The notes under the pieces are model-generated. The model was given only the letters and a program-made list of their open reading frames with translations. It was not told where the DNA came from and searched no databases. Positions 10,107 through 18,715 of a stretch of 64,000 bases of DNA are shown here, piece after piece. This DNA is from Parasedimentitalea marina. GTDB taxonomy: Bacteria > Pseudomonadota > Alphaproteobacteria > Rhodobacterales > Rhodobacteraceae. Position 1 is the stretch's first letter. Every line of letters begins with the position of its first letter. Location: assembly GCF_004006175.1 (NCBI RefSeq), contig NZ_CP033219.1, positions 3,224,001-3,288,000 on the forward strand. The letters are read 5' to 3'. The position numbers and the translations under genes are program-made.

Positions 10107-10444
10107 CAATGCATCCTTCCACCCAAAGGCACCTGTCCGTCGGGACCGATCAGGCGGATTTCTCCACTGGCATCCGGCAGCCCAAGTACCAGCACTTCAG
10201 ACATAAATTTGCCTATTTGACGCGGCGGGAAATTCACCACCGCCATCACCTGCTTACCGACCAGTGTTTCTGGCTGGTAATGCGCAGTTATCTGCGCCGA
10301 GGTCTTTTTCTCGCCGATCTCATCGCCAAAATCGATCCACAGCTTGATCGCCGGGGTCCGGGCCTCAGGGTAAGGCTCTGCGCGCAAAACCGTGCCCACG
10401 CGCACATCCACCTTCAAAAACTCATCAAATGAAATCTCAGCCAC
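10106..10444 (-). CDS. csaA: CsaA-like tRNA-binding protein
   Basis: A 112-residue single OB-fold protein. FLKVDVRVGTVLRAEPYPEAR and IKLWIDFGDEIGEKKTSAQI are characteristic of the tRNA-binding domain found in CsaA, MetG C termini and Arc1p; the C terminus has MSEVLVLGLPD and VPLGGRMH. CsaA has been described as a chaperone or tRNA-binding protein with a secretion-related phenotype in Bacillus; its role here is inferred only. Its start overlaps the proC 3' end by 8 nt, so translation is probably coupled. Confidence 0.9.
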   Translation of the reverse strand: MAEISFDEFLKVDVRVGTVLRAEPYPEARTPAIKLWIDFGDEIGEKKTSAQITAHYQPETLVGKQVMAVVNFPPRQIGKFMSEVLVLGLPDASGEIRLIGPDGQVPLGGRMH

Positions 10445-11252
10445 GTGACAACTCCACAGACCTACTGGTTGCGGCGCCGACAGCCCTGTTTAGCAAAGCT
10501 GGAAATCCACCGTTTTCATCCATCAGCACCTCAAGCGCCGCCTGTGTTGTGCCATTAGGACTGGTGACATTGATCCGCAGCTGGCTGGGGCTCTCCTCGG
10601 CGGCCTCGGCCAGTGCCCCTGCCCCTGCAACCGTTGCTTTGGCCAATTGCATGGACAGCTCCGCCGGAAGCCCCTGCGCCTCTCCTGCGGCCGCCAGGGT
10701 CTCGATCAAGTGGAACACATAGGCCGGTCCGGATCCGCTGACCCCCGTCACTGCGTCCATCTGAGCCTCGCTGTCCAAACGCACCACCTGACCCACCGCT
10801 GACAGCAGCAACTCTGCACCGTCCAAATCAGTCGCACTGGCAGCCTCGTTGCCGATGATCGCCGTAATACCCCGGCCGATGGCTGCAGGTGTGTTGGGCA
10901 TCGCCCGAATGATCGGTGTGTCCCCACCTAGAATGTCCTGGAACGTGGCAATAGATGTGCCCGCAGCCACCGAGACAAACACCGTTTCGCCACCGCCCAG
11001 CAATTGCAGATTGGGCAGTGCTGCGCCCATCATCTGCGGCTTGACCGCGATCAGTACTATGGCCGGCACAGCTGGCAGTGGTTTATTGATCGCAACACCG
11101 GTCCCCTGCAGCCATTCTGACGGATACGGGTCAACCACTGACACCGACGTAGCAGGCAAACCGCCGTCCAGCCATCCAGCCAGCATCGCTGATCCCATCT
11201 TGCCGCAGCCCAACAGCACCAACCCCCGTGCTGCAATATCCGTCATATCCAT
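10437..11252 (-). CDS. proC: Pyrroline-5-carboxylate reductase
   Basis: Last step of proline synthesis: NAD(P)H reduction of pyrroline-5-carboxylate. 271 residues, normal length. The nucleotide-binding GCGKMGSAMLAGW is at residues 15-27. The family signature near the C terminus is present as SGSGPAYVFHLIETLAAAGEAQGL and LRINVTSPNGTTQAAL. An MDMTD start is used; the second Met is an equally good start. Sits in a minus-strand unit with ybjN upstream and csaA-like downstream. Confidence 0.95.
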   Translation of the reverse strand: MDMTDIAARGLVLLGCGKMGSAMLAGWLDGGLPATSVSVVDPYPSEWLQGTGVAINKPLPAVPAIVLIAVKPQMMGAALPNLQLLGGGETVFVSVAAGTSIATFQDILGGDTPIIRAMPNTPAAIGRGITAIIGNEAASATDLDGAELLLSAVGQVVRLDSEAQMDAVTGVSGSGPAYVFHLIETLAAAGEAQGLPAELSMQLAKATVAGAGALAEAAEESPSQLRINVTSPNGTTQAALEVLMDENGGFPALLNRAVGAATSRSVELSRG

Positions 11253-11291
11253 ATGCCCGCCCTTCCCTGTCTCTCACTTCAGAGCAGAGTG

Positions 11292-11792
11292 TTACGCGCG
11301 ACCATAGGCCTCTGCAATGGCCACCTGCATCGCGTCCTCGGGCGAGCGATCACCCCAGACCATCAATTGGATCGCCGGATAATACCGCTCAGCGTTGCTC
11401 ACGGCGCTGTTGATCATGGTGTCGATCTGCTCCGGCCCGGCGATCTGACCACCGGTCAGCACCAGCCCATAGCGATAGATCATCAGTTTCTGCTCGGCCC
11501 AATAGGTGAACGCACCGGCCCAACACTGATCATTCATCTTGTTGAGCAGTTCATAAAGCTTGGGCACCTTGTCTTCAGGTGGCTCCATTTCAAAACTGCA
11601 GACCATGCGCAGGGTTTCATCATAGCTCGACCAGGCCAGTGTCAGCGAATAGGTCCGCCACTGCGCCTCGACTGCCATTGCGATCTGGTCATCGCCAATA
11701 CGATCAAATTCCCAGTCATGATGGGAGGCCAGATTCTCGACGATGTCGATTGGATGAATTTCATCGTCCAGGTGATGCTCGGAAAGGGTCAC
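11292..11792 (-). CDS. YbjN domain-containing protein
   Basis: A 166-residue soluble protein of the YbjN family (type III chaperone-like fold), a family linked to stress and motility phenotypes in enterobacteria but with no fixed biochemical role. Typical features: HPIDIVENLASHHDWEFDR, the W.TYSLTL strand, LRMVCSFEMEPPEDK and LLNKMNDQCWAGAFTYW. It precedes proC by 39 nt and probably begins the four-gene minus-strand transcript. Confidence 0.85.
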   Translation of the reverse strand: MTLSEHHLDDEIHPIDIVENLASHHDWEFDRIGDDQIAMAVEAQWRTYSLTLAWSSYDETLRMVCSFEMEPPEDKVPKLYELLNKMNDQCWAGAFTYWAEQKLMIYRYGLVLTGGQIAGPEQIDTMINSAVSNAERYYPAIQLMVWGDRSPEDAMQVAIAEAYGRA

Positions 11793-12130
11793 GGTGCCAC
11801 CTCACAAAATCTCTAGCTGCACAGAACCCTTCGGCCCCACTGGCTAGCTGATTGCACAATTGACCGGGGTGTATCCCCCGTATCCATACCAGATATGGTG
11901 GAGCTGGAGACGTCCCGTGGCAACCCTTATTTTGGGGATAACTGCAATAAGTTGTGGATGAATGGTGCCTATGCCCCAAGATACAGGTCTGCTCACATGC
12001 CGCCAAATATCCAACATGCGGACCATTCCCTCAGACCCGCTAAATCTTCATCTTTTCAAAAATACTCAAAAAGCGACCCCGCACACACGGGACCGCTGCG
12101 AATTGACCAAACACCAGCACCAAAGTGCTG
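11793..12130. other. 338-nt gap with a repeat copy and hairpins
   Basis: No gene supported. A degenerate repeat core CATCTTTTCAAAAATACTC lies at 12049-12067. Next to it is a C/G-rich stem around 12077-12103, which read on the minus strand is followed by a T run and could terminate ubiK. A weak stem lies near 11863-11881. The promoter for ybjN must lie here but no hexamers are convincing. Confidence 0.4.
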
Positions 12131-12379
12131 TCAGTCTTTCGATGCGCCTTCCAACGCCGCCAGCCGAGCAGCCAGCGCTTCGTTCTCTTCACGGGCCTTT
12201 TGCGCCATGGCGCGCACCGCGTCGAACTCTTCACGGGTCACAAAGTCGCGATCAGCCAACCAGCGGTCCATCAGACTTTTCATCGCTGTTTCGGCCTCGT
12301 CCTTGGCCCCCTGCGCAACGCCCATAGCGTTAGTCATAAGCTGGGAAATGTCGTCGAGGATCTTATTTCTGGTTTGCAT
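12131..12379 (-). CDS. ubiK: Ubiquinone biosynthesis accessory factor UbiK
   Basis: An 82-residue BMFP/UbiK-family protein, thought to assist the Ubi complex by binding lipid and UbiJ. The N terminus MQTRNKILDDISQLM matches the family amphipathic start. The C-terminal half DAVRAMAQKAREENEALAARLAALE is a heptad-rich coiled coil that would trimerise. The ATG at 12377-12379 is chosen because GGAG lies 6 nt upstream; in-frame Met codons at 12391 and 12421 lack this. Divergent from lgt. Confidence 0.88.
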   Translation of the reverse strand: MQTRNKILDDISQLMTNAMGVAQGAKDEAETAMKSLMDRWLADRDFVTREEFDAVRAMAQKAREENEALAARLAALEGASKD

Positions 12380-12476
12380 AGTCTTCTCCATGTCTGGCTT
12401 GCACCCTATATGGGCAAGCAATTGGTCGACGGCAAGGCGTTGACTTTACATCCACAGCACAGGCATTCAGATTTCC

Positions 12477-13370
12477 ATGTATGCAATGATCCAATTCCCC
12501 GACCTCTCGCCTGATATTTTCTCGATTTCCATTGCCGGGGTCGAGTTTGCCCTGCGGTGGTACGCACTGGCCTATATCGTCGGCATTCTCATTGCCTGGC
12601 GGCTGGCCCTTGCCGCTCTGAAACGGCCCGCTCTGTGGCCCGACCAAACCCCGCCCATGCGCCCTGAACAGGTCGAAGACCTGCTGACCTGGATCATTCT
12701 GGGTGTCATCCTGGGCGGACGGCTGGGATACGTGCTGTTTTATCAACCCGGCGTCTACCTCTCGGATCCCTTGCAAATCCTGAAGGTGTGGGAGGGCGGC
12801 ATGGCCTTTCATGGCGGGCTGATTGGTGTCGTTGTTGCCAGTTGGATCTTTGCCACACGCCATAACATTCCCAAACTTGGCATGGCGGATCTGGTGGCGC
12901 ACACGGTTGCCCCCGGATTGCTGTTGGGTCGACTGGCCAATTTCGTCAACGCCGAGCTTTGGGGCCGCCCCACTGACCTGCCATGGGGGGTCGCGTTTCC
13001 AGGCTACAGCGCACAAGATTGCGGTCAGGCCCTCGGAGAGATCTGCGCCCGTCACCCTTCGCAACTCTACGAAGCCATGATGGAAGGACTGTTGTTGGGT
13101 GCTGTTTTGCTATGGCTGGCTTACCGTCGCGGTGCCTTTCACAGGCCCGGCCTGATTCTGGGCGTGTTTCTCGCCGTTTACGGTGCCGCGCGTTTCCTTG
13201 TGGAATTTTTCCGCCAGCCAGACGCCCAGTTCATTTCATCCGGCAACCCGTTGGGACTGGCCTGGCAAATCGACGGGACCGGCATCACACAGGGTCAGAT
13301 GTTGTCACTGCCGATGATCCTATTGGGCCTTTTCTTCATCCTGCGCGCGCAGTCCAGGGCAGCAGGTTAA
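12477..13370 (+). CDS. lgt: Prolipoprotein diacylglyceryl transferase
   Basis: Inner-membrane enzyme that transfers diacylglycerol from phosphatidylglycerol to the lipobox cysteine of prelipoproteins. 297 residues with seven or so hydrophobic segments. Family motifs: [26 protein letters not shown] with the catalytic histidine region, and the Lgt signature [16 protein letters not shown]. First gene of lgt-midA-pgeF; the next start is 3 nt after its stop. Confidence 0.96.
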   Translation: MYAMIQFPDLSPDIFSISIAGVEFALRWYALAYIVGILIAWRLALAALKRPALWPDQTPPMRPEQVEDLLTWIILGVILGGRLGYVLFYQPGVYLSDPLQILKVWEGGMAFHGGLIGVVVASWIFATRHNIPKLGMADLVAHTVAPGLLLGRLANFVNAELWGRPTDLPWGVAFPGYSAQDCGQALGEICARHPSQLYEAMMEGLLLGAVLLWLAYRRGAFHRPGLILGVFLAVYGAARFLVEFFRQPDAQFISSGNPLGLAWQIDGTGITQGQMLSLPMILLGLFFILRAQSRAAG

Positions 13371-13372
13371 GC

Positions 13373-14440
13373 ATGAGCCTGCACAATCACCTGATTGCCC
13401 GGATCGATGTCGATGGCCCCTTGTCCGTGGCCGACTACATGACCGAGTGCCTGCTAAACCCAAAATATGGCTATTACACCACCCGTGATCCCCTGGGCGC
13501 AGCAGGCGATTTCATCACCGCACCTGAAATTAGCCAGATGTTTGGCGAGATGCTGGGCTTGTCGATGGCCCAAAGCTGGCTGGATCAGGGTTCACCGGCC
13601 CGGTTCACATTGGCCGAACTTGGCCCCGGACGGGGCACTCTGATGGCCGACCTGCTACGGGCCACCAAATCCGTTCCCGGCTTTCACGCGGCCGCGCAGA
13701 TTGTCCTGATCGAGGCCTCGCCGACCCTGCAAGACAGGCAACAAGACGCCCTAAGCGCCTATCAAGTCCAATGGCAAGACACCGTTAGCGCGCTGCCCGA
13801 TCAGCCCCTGTGGTTGGTTGCCAACGAATTCTTCGACGCGCTGCCCATTCGTCAGTTCCTGCGCGAGGGCACACAATGGCGGGAGAAACGGATTGGACTG
13901 AAGCAGGGTGAGCTGACATTTGGTCTTGGCCCTCTGACCGCGCAGCCTGTACTGGACCATCGGCTGACCGATACCAAAGACGGCGATCTGGTCGAGATTT
14001 GCGAAACCGCAATGCCGATCATCGCCACTGTCGCACAACGCATCGCAAGTCATGGCGGAGCCGCCCTGATTGTGGACTACGGCGATTGGCGCGCTCTTGG
14101 CGATACACTGCAGGCGCTGCGTAATCACCAATCCACAGACCCGCTAAGTGACCCCGGCCAGGCAGACCTGACCGCGCATGTGGATTTTGAGGCTCTGGCC
14201 CTGGCAGCCAAAACTGCGGGCTGCGCCTATAGCCGTGTCACCCCCCAGGGTATCTTTCTGGAGCGTCTTGGCATCACAACCCGCGCCCAAGCGCTGGCCG
14301 CTCCTTTGTCGGGTAGCGCACTGGACAGCTTGATTGCTGCACATCAACGCTTGACGCATCCACAGGAAATGGGAAATCTGTTTAAAGTACTGGGGCTCTA
14401 CCCAGATCAAGCCACTCCGCCACCAGGATTGAACGCATGA
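13373..14440 (+). CDS. MidA/NDUFAF7-family SAM-dependent methyltransferase
   Basis: A 355-residue class I methyltransferase of the family that includes mitochondrial NDUFAF7, which methylates an arginine of a complex I subunit; a similar role in bacterial NADH dehydrogenase assembly is plausible but inferred. Motifs: GYYTTRDPLGAAGDFITAPEISQ near the start, the SAM-binding ELGPGRGTLMADLL, the LVANEFFDALPIRQF motif and AALIVDYGDW. ATG 13373 directly follows the lgt stop. The frame is open further upstream inside lgt, but that part is not conserved. Ends with a 4-nt ATGA overlap with pgeF. Confidence 0.9.
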   Translation: MSLHNHLIARIDVDGPLSVADYMTECLLNPKYGYYTTRDPLGAAGDFITAPEISQMFGEMLGLSMAQSWLDQGSPARFTLAELGPGRGTLMADLLRATKSVPGFHAAAQIVLIEASPTLQDRQQDALSAYQVQWQDTVSALPDQPLWLVANEFFDALPIRQFLREGTQWREKRIGLKQGELTFGLGPLTAQPVLDHRLTDTKDGDLVEICETAMPIIATVAQRIASHGGAALIVDYGDWRALGDTLQALRNHQSTDPLSDPGQADLTAHVDFEALALAAKTAGCAYSRVTPQGIFLERLGITTRAQALAAPLSGSALDSLIAAHQRLTHPQEMGNLFKVLGLYPDQATPPPGLNA

Positions 14441-15192
14441 CGCTGGAAATTCTCACCTCTGACGCGCTTTCACCGATCCGACATGGATTTTTCACCCGCC
14501 GCGGCGGGGCGTCTTCAGGAATATTTCAGGGCCTCAACTGCGGTGCAGGTTCGTCCGATCAAACCGAGGCGGTTAATCTGAACCGCGCCCGCGTTGCCGA
14601 GGCCATGCAGGTCGACCCTCCCGCCTTGACCGGCGTTCATCAGATCCACTCACCTGATGTGGTGACAATAACAGGGCCCACAACAGAGCGTCCCAAGGCA
14701 GATGCCCTGGTCACCAATGTCCCTGGTATTGCCCTCTCCATCCTGACTGCAGATTGCCAACCGGTCCTGTTTGCGGATGCCCAGGCCGGCGTCATTGGGG
14801 CTGCCCATGCAGGCTGGCGCGGAGCCCTGGACGGGGTACTCGAGGCCACTCTGGACGCGATGGTAGCCCTCGGCGCGGACCGCACCAACACTGTGGCAGT
14901 GATCGGGCCAACCATCTCGCAACGCGCCTATGAAGTCGGCGAGGAATTCTTTGACGATTTCATGATTCAAGATGCTGACAACGCCCGGTTTTTTGCCAAC
15001 GGAGATTCAGGAAAGTACTTGTTCGATCTGCCGGGACTGGGCCTGAATAAGCTGCGACAGGCGGGCATCGGAAACGCCGAATGGACCAATCACTGCACCT
15101 ACTCCGACCCCGATCGGTTTTTCTCTTACCGGCGTGCAACCCACAGCAAAGAAGCCGATTATGGCCGCCTGATTTCCTGTATTCGCCTGTAA
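14437..15192 (+). CDS. pgeF: Peptidoglycan editing factor / purine nucleoside phosphorylase LACC1 family
   Basis: A 251-residue YfiH-type protein. E. coli YfiH removes mis-incorporated serine from UDP-MurNAc precursors, and other members act on purine nucleosides. The zinc/active-site residues are seen in TGVHQIHSPDVV, LTADCQPVLFAD and GAAHAGWRGAL. The C terminus FFSYRRATHSKEADYGRLIS is typical. It overlaps midA by ATGA, so the three genes lgt-midA-pgeF are coupled. Confidence 0.92.
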   Translation: MTLEILTSDALSPIRHGFFTRRGGASSGIFQGLNCGAGSSDQTEAVNLNRARVAEAMQVDPPALTGVHQIHSPDVVTITGPTTERPKADALVTNVPGIALSILTADCQPVLFADAQAGVIGAAHAGWRGALDGVLEATLDAMVALGADRTNTVAVIGPTISQRAYEVGEEFFDDFMIQDADNARFFANGDSGKYLFDLPGLGLNKLRQAGIGNAEWTNHCTYSDPDRFFSYRRATHSKEADYGRLISCIRL

Positions 15193-15463
15193 GTTCCGCG
15201 CTATCTCTATCGAGAATACTCCAGCATCCGCGCGGATTGCGGCAGCCTTGTAAAAATGCTGCCACATTTGACACCTTCAGCATGTCTACAAAGGCAGTAG
15301 ATCCAAAATAAACAAGTGTTTTCAAAGCTTATTCATCAAGGCATCCGCCTCACCCAAATTTATGTCAAATTCCACCTAACAGCCACATTGGGGGCGCATT
15401 ACACCATCATACCTTAGTCAACCGTAGCAATGGGCACTAAAGTTGCCCGGCAGGAGAAGTGCA

Positions 15464-15625
15464 ATGACGACTAAAACAAAGTTCCTGAATTCAATCATTA
15501 CAAGTGCACAAAATCACGACGTTGCCATGCCCTGGACCCGCGGTCCTGCCCGACGCGCATCTATTGCCCGCCGCCGTGGCCAAAGCACCGCCGAAACCAA
15601 GTCAGAACTCGTAAAACAGGCCTGA
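15464..15625 (+). CDS. Small basic hypothetical protein
   Basis: A 53-residue protein beginning MTTKTKFLNSIITS, with a central MPWTRGPARRASIARRRG stretch rich in Arg and Ala. The start is supported by AGGAGA at 15452-15457, 6 nt upstream. No signal or membrane segment. I recall similar short proteins with a PWTRG...RRA core in Roseobacter genomes but no function. Own promoter likely, because 271 nt separate it from pgeF. The positive charge suggests nucleic-acid or membrane-surface contact; that is inference. Confidence 0.65.
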   Translation: MTTKTKFLNSIITSAQNHDVAMPWTRGPARRASIARRRGQSTAETKSELVKQA

Positions 15626-15960
15626 TTTCCACGTTGGATGCTCGTGTGACATAGATTTTGCGGCCCTGTTTTATCAGCGCCGCGATCGGCAGTGCCGTCG
15701 ACGATTTACTGGCTCAATTCACTGGCCCTTATGGACAAGCAACTCCGTGCTTACAGTATTTTTGGACATTACGGCAATATTGGTGCCGACGCCGAAAGCA
15801 GCCCGACGGACCAATAAAACACGTTAACCAGAGTCCGATAGTTCTTTTGACAAACTGATGTAATAGCCGCCATTTTTCTCAGTATAGAGAACCCAAACTG
15901 AGCATTCAGGTTTGCGGTGGAGGCCGACGCGAATGCACAACTGAAAAAGGTCTGACGATA
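15626..15960. other. 335-nt gap before the Hint-domain gene
   Basis: A TTGACA hexamer lies at 15847-15852 without a well-spaced -10. A 28-codon frame starting at 15729-15731 (MDKQLRAYSIFGHYGN...) has no Shine-Dalgarno and is not called. Nothing else is recognised. Confidence 0.3.
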
Positions 15961-16743
15961 ATGACGATCCCTCACTCGTTACAACGCGCAGCAAATAATG
16001 TGGCGAAATCCAGTGCAATTTTGCAGGATCCCGCAACGCTGCGGGCCTCAAACCGGCCCCAGTTGCGACGGTTTGAGGTTGCCAGCCTTCTGCCCAACGG
16101 CAATGTCACTGAGACCCACCACATCGCACCAGCCCTGCCACTGTTCGAAGAAGCCTTTAGCGCCTTTTCCCGCGGATCGCTAGTGGACACTGAGGTCGGC
16201 CCGATTGCTGTCGAGGATCTGCTGCCCGGCGACCGCCTGCTGACCCAGGACGGCACCGCGCAGACTTTGATGTGGAAAGGCAGCAGCAGCCTGATCCCAG
16301 GACGTGCACCCCAACGGGGGCAAAACCACAAACTCACCAGTTTCATGGCCGACTGCTTTGGCCTGCAAGGACCAATGTCCTGTGTGATTGCCGGCCCCGC
16401 AGCTCGGGTATTACGAACGCCCCCTCACCTGCGGGCCATCGCCGGGGCCGCACCGCTGCTGACCCCAGTCCACGAATTTCACGACGGCATGACCATCGTA
16501 GAAACCGCGCCGCCCACCCCCGTTGAACTGTTCCATCTCTGCCTGGAAAACCATGCCGTGATCAAAATCGGCGGGATCGCGTTCGAAACTTATCATCCGG
16601 GGCCAAAGGCACTGCAACTGACCAGTCACGCCATACGAACCCTATATCTGAATATGTTCAGCCATATTGACCAGTTGTCCGATTTCGGTCCATTGGCCTA
16701 TGGCCGCGCTGGTGACGGCCAGTTTGGCTCCCTGCCATCCTGA
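15961..16743 (+). CDS. Hint-domain protein, apparently without the self-cleavage nucleophile
   Basis: A 260-residue protein with a Hedgehog/intein (Hint_2-like) domain from about residue 66: FSRGSLVDTEVGPIAVEDLLPGDRLLTQDG, then TLMWKGSS. Active Hint domains begin with Cys or Ser; here the aligned position is Ala68 (AFSRGS), so autoproteolysis should not occur. The C-terminal half contains LTPVHEFHDGMTIVETAPPTPVELFHLCLENHAVI, the usual second half of this family. No signal peptide and no adjacent calcium-binding repeats. Function is unknown; related Roseobacter proteins are common and often secreted by type I systems. Confidence 0.8.
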   Translation: MTIPHSLQRAANNVAKSSAILQDPATLRASNRPQLRRFEVASLLPNGNVTETHHIAPALPLFEEAFSAFSRGSLVDTEVGPIAVEDLLPGDRLLTQDGTAQTLMWKGSSSLIPGRAPQRGQNHKLTSFMADCFGLQGPMSCVIAGPAARVLRTPPHLRAIAGAAPLLTPVHEFHDGMTIVETAPPTPVELFHLCLENHAVIKIGGIAFETYHPGPKALQLTSHAIRTLYLNMFSHIDQLSDFGPLAYGRAGDGQFGSLPS

Positions 16744-16777
16744 CGCAACTCCAGACCTACCTGCGGCATCCGCTTTC

Positions 16778-16838
16778 ATCTGGCCAAAAATATCCCGGGG
16801 GTGAATTGGCCTTTCGGCCAAAAGGGGGCAGCGCCCCC
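16778..16838 (+). repeat. Intergenic repeat element with two hairpins (copy 3)
   Basis: Core CATCTGGCCAAAAATATCCCGG at 16778-16799. It is followed by a ttggcc/ggccaa hairpin (16806-16821) and GGGGGC-agc-GCCCCC (16824-16838), then a pyrimidine-rich tail. It lies between convergent genes and can serve as a bidirectional terminator. Confidence 0.6.
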
Positions 16839-16872
16839 CTCTTCTTGCTTTTGCCTGACTAGAACTTCAGCC

Positions 16873-17352
16873 TCATAGCGTCAGATCCGGACGCGCCAGC
16901 ATCAGCCACAAAATGGACAGCACTGCAACAAAGGCCGGAATGCCACATGCAAACCAGATGGCAAACAGGCGGAAGTACGCACGCGGCAACACCGCGCTTT
17001 CTTTGACCGCCCGCCGCGCCAGGTCGCGCAGGCGGATCTGAATCCAGACCACCGGCAACCAAAAAATCCCCGTCAGCACATACAGTCCCATTGACGCCAA
17101 CAACCAACCCTCGGTCAGGTCCCAGCCCAGCTTCCAGGCCAACAGGGTCCCGGTGACAGGCTGCACGATCACTGCACTGGTGGTGAACAACAAATCAGCC
17201 AGAACCACACCGCTGGCCGTATGGGCAATAATGGCCGGATCTTTGCTGCGGTGCGCCATCAGCATGAAAAAGGCAATGCCCGCTCCAGTGCCCAGCAAAA
17301 CACAGGCGCCAAGCACGTGCAGCCAGCGTAGTATCAGATCCAGATCCATCAT
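16873..17352 (-). CDS. DUF2269 family integral membrane protein
   Basis: A 159-residue protein with four predicted membrane helices: LDLILRWLHVLGACVLLGTG, SGVVLADLLFTTSAVIVQPVTG, LLASMGLYVLTGIFWLPVVW and LFAIWFACGIPAFVAVLSILW. The conserved LRWLHVLGA...GTGAGIAFFML start and the RDLARRA loop match DUF2269. The start codon overlaps the stop of the SDR-DoxX gene (17349-17352), so they are translated together. Function unknown; coupling to an SDR with a DoxX-like membrane tail suggests a shared membrane redox task (inference). Confidence 0.82.
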   Translation of the reverse strand: MMDLDLILRWLHVLGACVLLGTGAGIAFFMLMAHRSKDPAIIAHTASGVVLADLLFTTSAVIVQPVTGTLLAWKLGWDLTEGWLLASMGLYVLTGIFWLPVVWIQIRLRDLARRAVKESAVLPRAYFRLFAIWFACGIPAFVAVLSILWLMLARPDLTL

Positions 17353-18668
17353 CGCGATTGCAACAGTTGGTGGGTGATCAGCGATAAAATCACTCCGGGG
17401 GCAACCTTGATCATCGGGCCCAGCGGATCAAACCACAGGTCCGGTGTGAACACCGCAGCAGAGATCATATAAATCAGCGACACCGCGACCATTGCCAGAC
17501 AGGCTCGCGCCGCCCAGGGACGCCACAGGATCGCCGCACCCAGACTCAGATCCACAGCAGACCAAAACACCACGGCAACCGTTGCCGCCAAAGGGGACCA
17601 ACCAACATCGATCAGCGTGTCGGCTGCCTCTCTGACTTGCCAAAGCCCAATCCCCCCCGAGGCCAGCCAGAAAAAGGATAAAACCGCCACAGAGACTGGC
17701 ATCATCAGCGCCATGCGCGCCGCCAATCGATGCTCTGGCCCAGACGGCATCGCTGCGTAAACATCCTGCAGCGAGCCCAGCATTTGCCCAGTCGCATGGC
17801 GATAGGGCCCTGGATCTCCTCCGATCCCCTCCTCCAGCACCTGTATAGCAGTTGATCGTAATGGCGAGCGCCAGCCCAATCGCCCCATCTGATCCGCCAT
17901 TCGTCCAACCTGCCGCACCAGCCAAAGCGGCAAGGGCAGCGTCAATCGTGCAGGTGCAAAGCCCAGCCATTTGCGGGTCTCACTCACGACCTGACGCAGG
18001 GTCTGCGGCTCCTCTTCAACCAAATCATATTCTCCGGGTGGCAGCTGCCCTTCAGCCGCTGCAAGCACGGCCCCGGCGACATCCTGAACGGAAACCGATT
18101 GCACCCACACCTGTCCCAGCGCCATGGGCTGCACGCCCGGTACTGCCGCCAACATACGCAGCAACGCGGTGCCGCCATAGGCCGTGCGCCCGATCACCAA
18201 TCCGGGTCGCACTATCCAAACAGAGCCGCCCAGGCCGCGCAACACATCGTCGCCTCGGCCTTTGCTTCGCATGAATTCGGTACTGGCCACCTTTGTCGCC
18301 CCAACAGCCGAAATCTGCACCACTCCAATCCCACGCTGCGCGGCGGCCTGCGCCAGTGCGGCCACGGCCCCATGGTGAACCGCCGCCAAATCATCGTCGC
18401 GGCTGTCTTGCAAAGCGCCTGCGCAATTCACCACCAGGTCAAACTCGGTCAGTATTGCAGTCCAGTCACTGACAGCCTGCAAATGACGCAGATCACCCTG
18501 CAGGAACCGGACTTCTGGCAGGACCCTTGCGGCGGATGCCGCGTCCCGGCCCATTGCGCAGGGGCTAAAACCGGCCTTCGACAAGGCGCGCGTCACTTCG
18601 GCGCCGATAAATCCATAGCCGCCAAGCACCAAAATCCGCGCGACGCTTTGTCCCTTTTCCTCAGCCAT
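17349..18668 (-). CDS. NAD(P)-binding SDR (NmrA/atypical type) fused to a DoxX-like membrane domain
   Basis: A 439-residue two-domain protein. Residues 10-300 form an atypical short-chain dehydrogenase with the nucleotide motif VLGGYGFIGAEVTRAL, then DLVVNCAGALQDS and IVRPGLVIGRTAYGG. Residues about 320-439 contain four hydrophobic helices (LMMPVSVAVLSFFWLASGGIGLW, LAATVAVVFWSAVDLSLGAAILW, ACLAMVAVSLIYMISAAVF) of the DoxX-like type. Such fusions are thought to act on quinone or lipid-linked substrates. Forms a two-gene unit with the DUF2269 gene and is divergent from the globin gene. Confidence 0.85.
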   Translation of the reverse strand: MAEEKGQSVARILVLGGYGFIGAEVTRALSKAGFSPCAMGRDAASAARVLPEVRFLQGDLRHLQAVSDWTAILTEFDLVVNCAGALQDSRDDDLAAVHHGAVAALAQAAAQRGIGVVQISAVGATKVASTEFMRSKGRGDDVLRGLGGSVWIVRPGLVIGRTAYGGTALLRMLAAVPGVQPMALGQVWVQSVSVQDVAGAVLAAAEGQLPPGEYDLVEEEPQTLRQVVSETRKWLGFAPARLTLPLPLWLVRQVGRMADQMGRLGWRSPLRSTAIQVLEEGIGGDPGPYRHATGQMLGSLQDVYAAMPSGPEHRLAARMALMMPVSVAVLSFFWLASGGIGLWQVREAADTLIDVGWSPLAATVAVVFWSAVDLSLGAAILWRPWAARACLAMVAVSLIYMISAAVFTPDLWFDPLGPMIKVAPGVILSLITHQLLQSR

Positions 18669-18715
18669 GCTGCCCTCTATCTATGCCACATAAAACGTCA
18701 CTTGCAGGCCGTCCC

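Noticed and set aside
11952-11960. DnaA-box-like TTGTGGATG
   Set aside because: A single imperfect match with no cluster and no origin-associated genes.
12983-13372. Upstream extension of the MidA-like methyltransferase frame
   Set aside because: It lies inside lgt and is not conserved; the ATG at 13373 right after the lgt stop is the natural start.
15731-15817. 28-codon frame MDKQLRAYSIFGHYGN...
   Set aside because: No Shine-Dalgarno and no known relative; too short to support.
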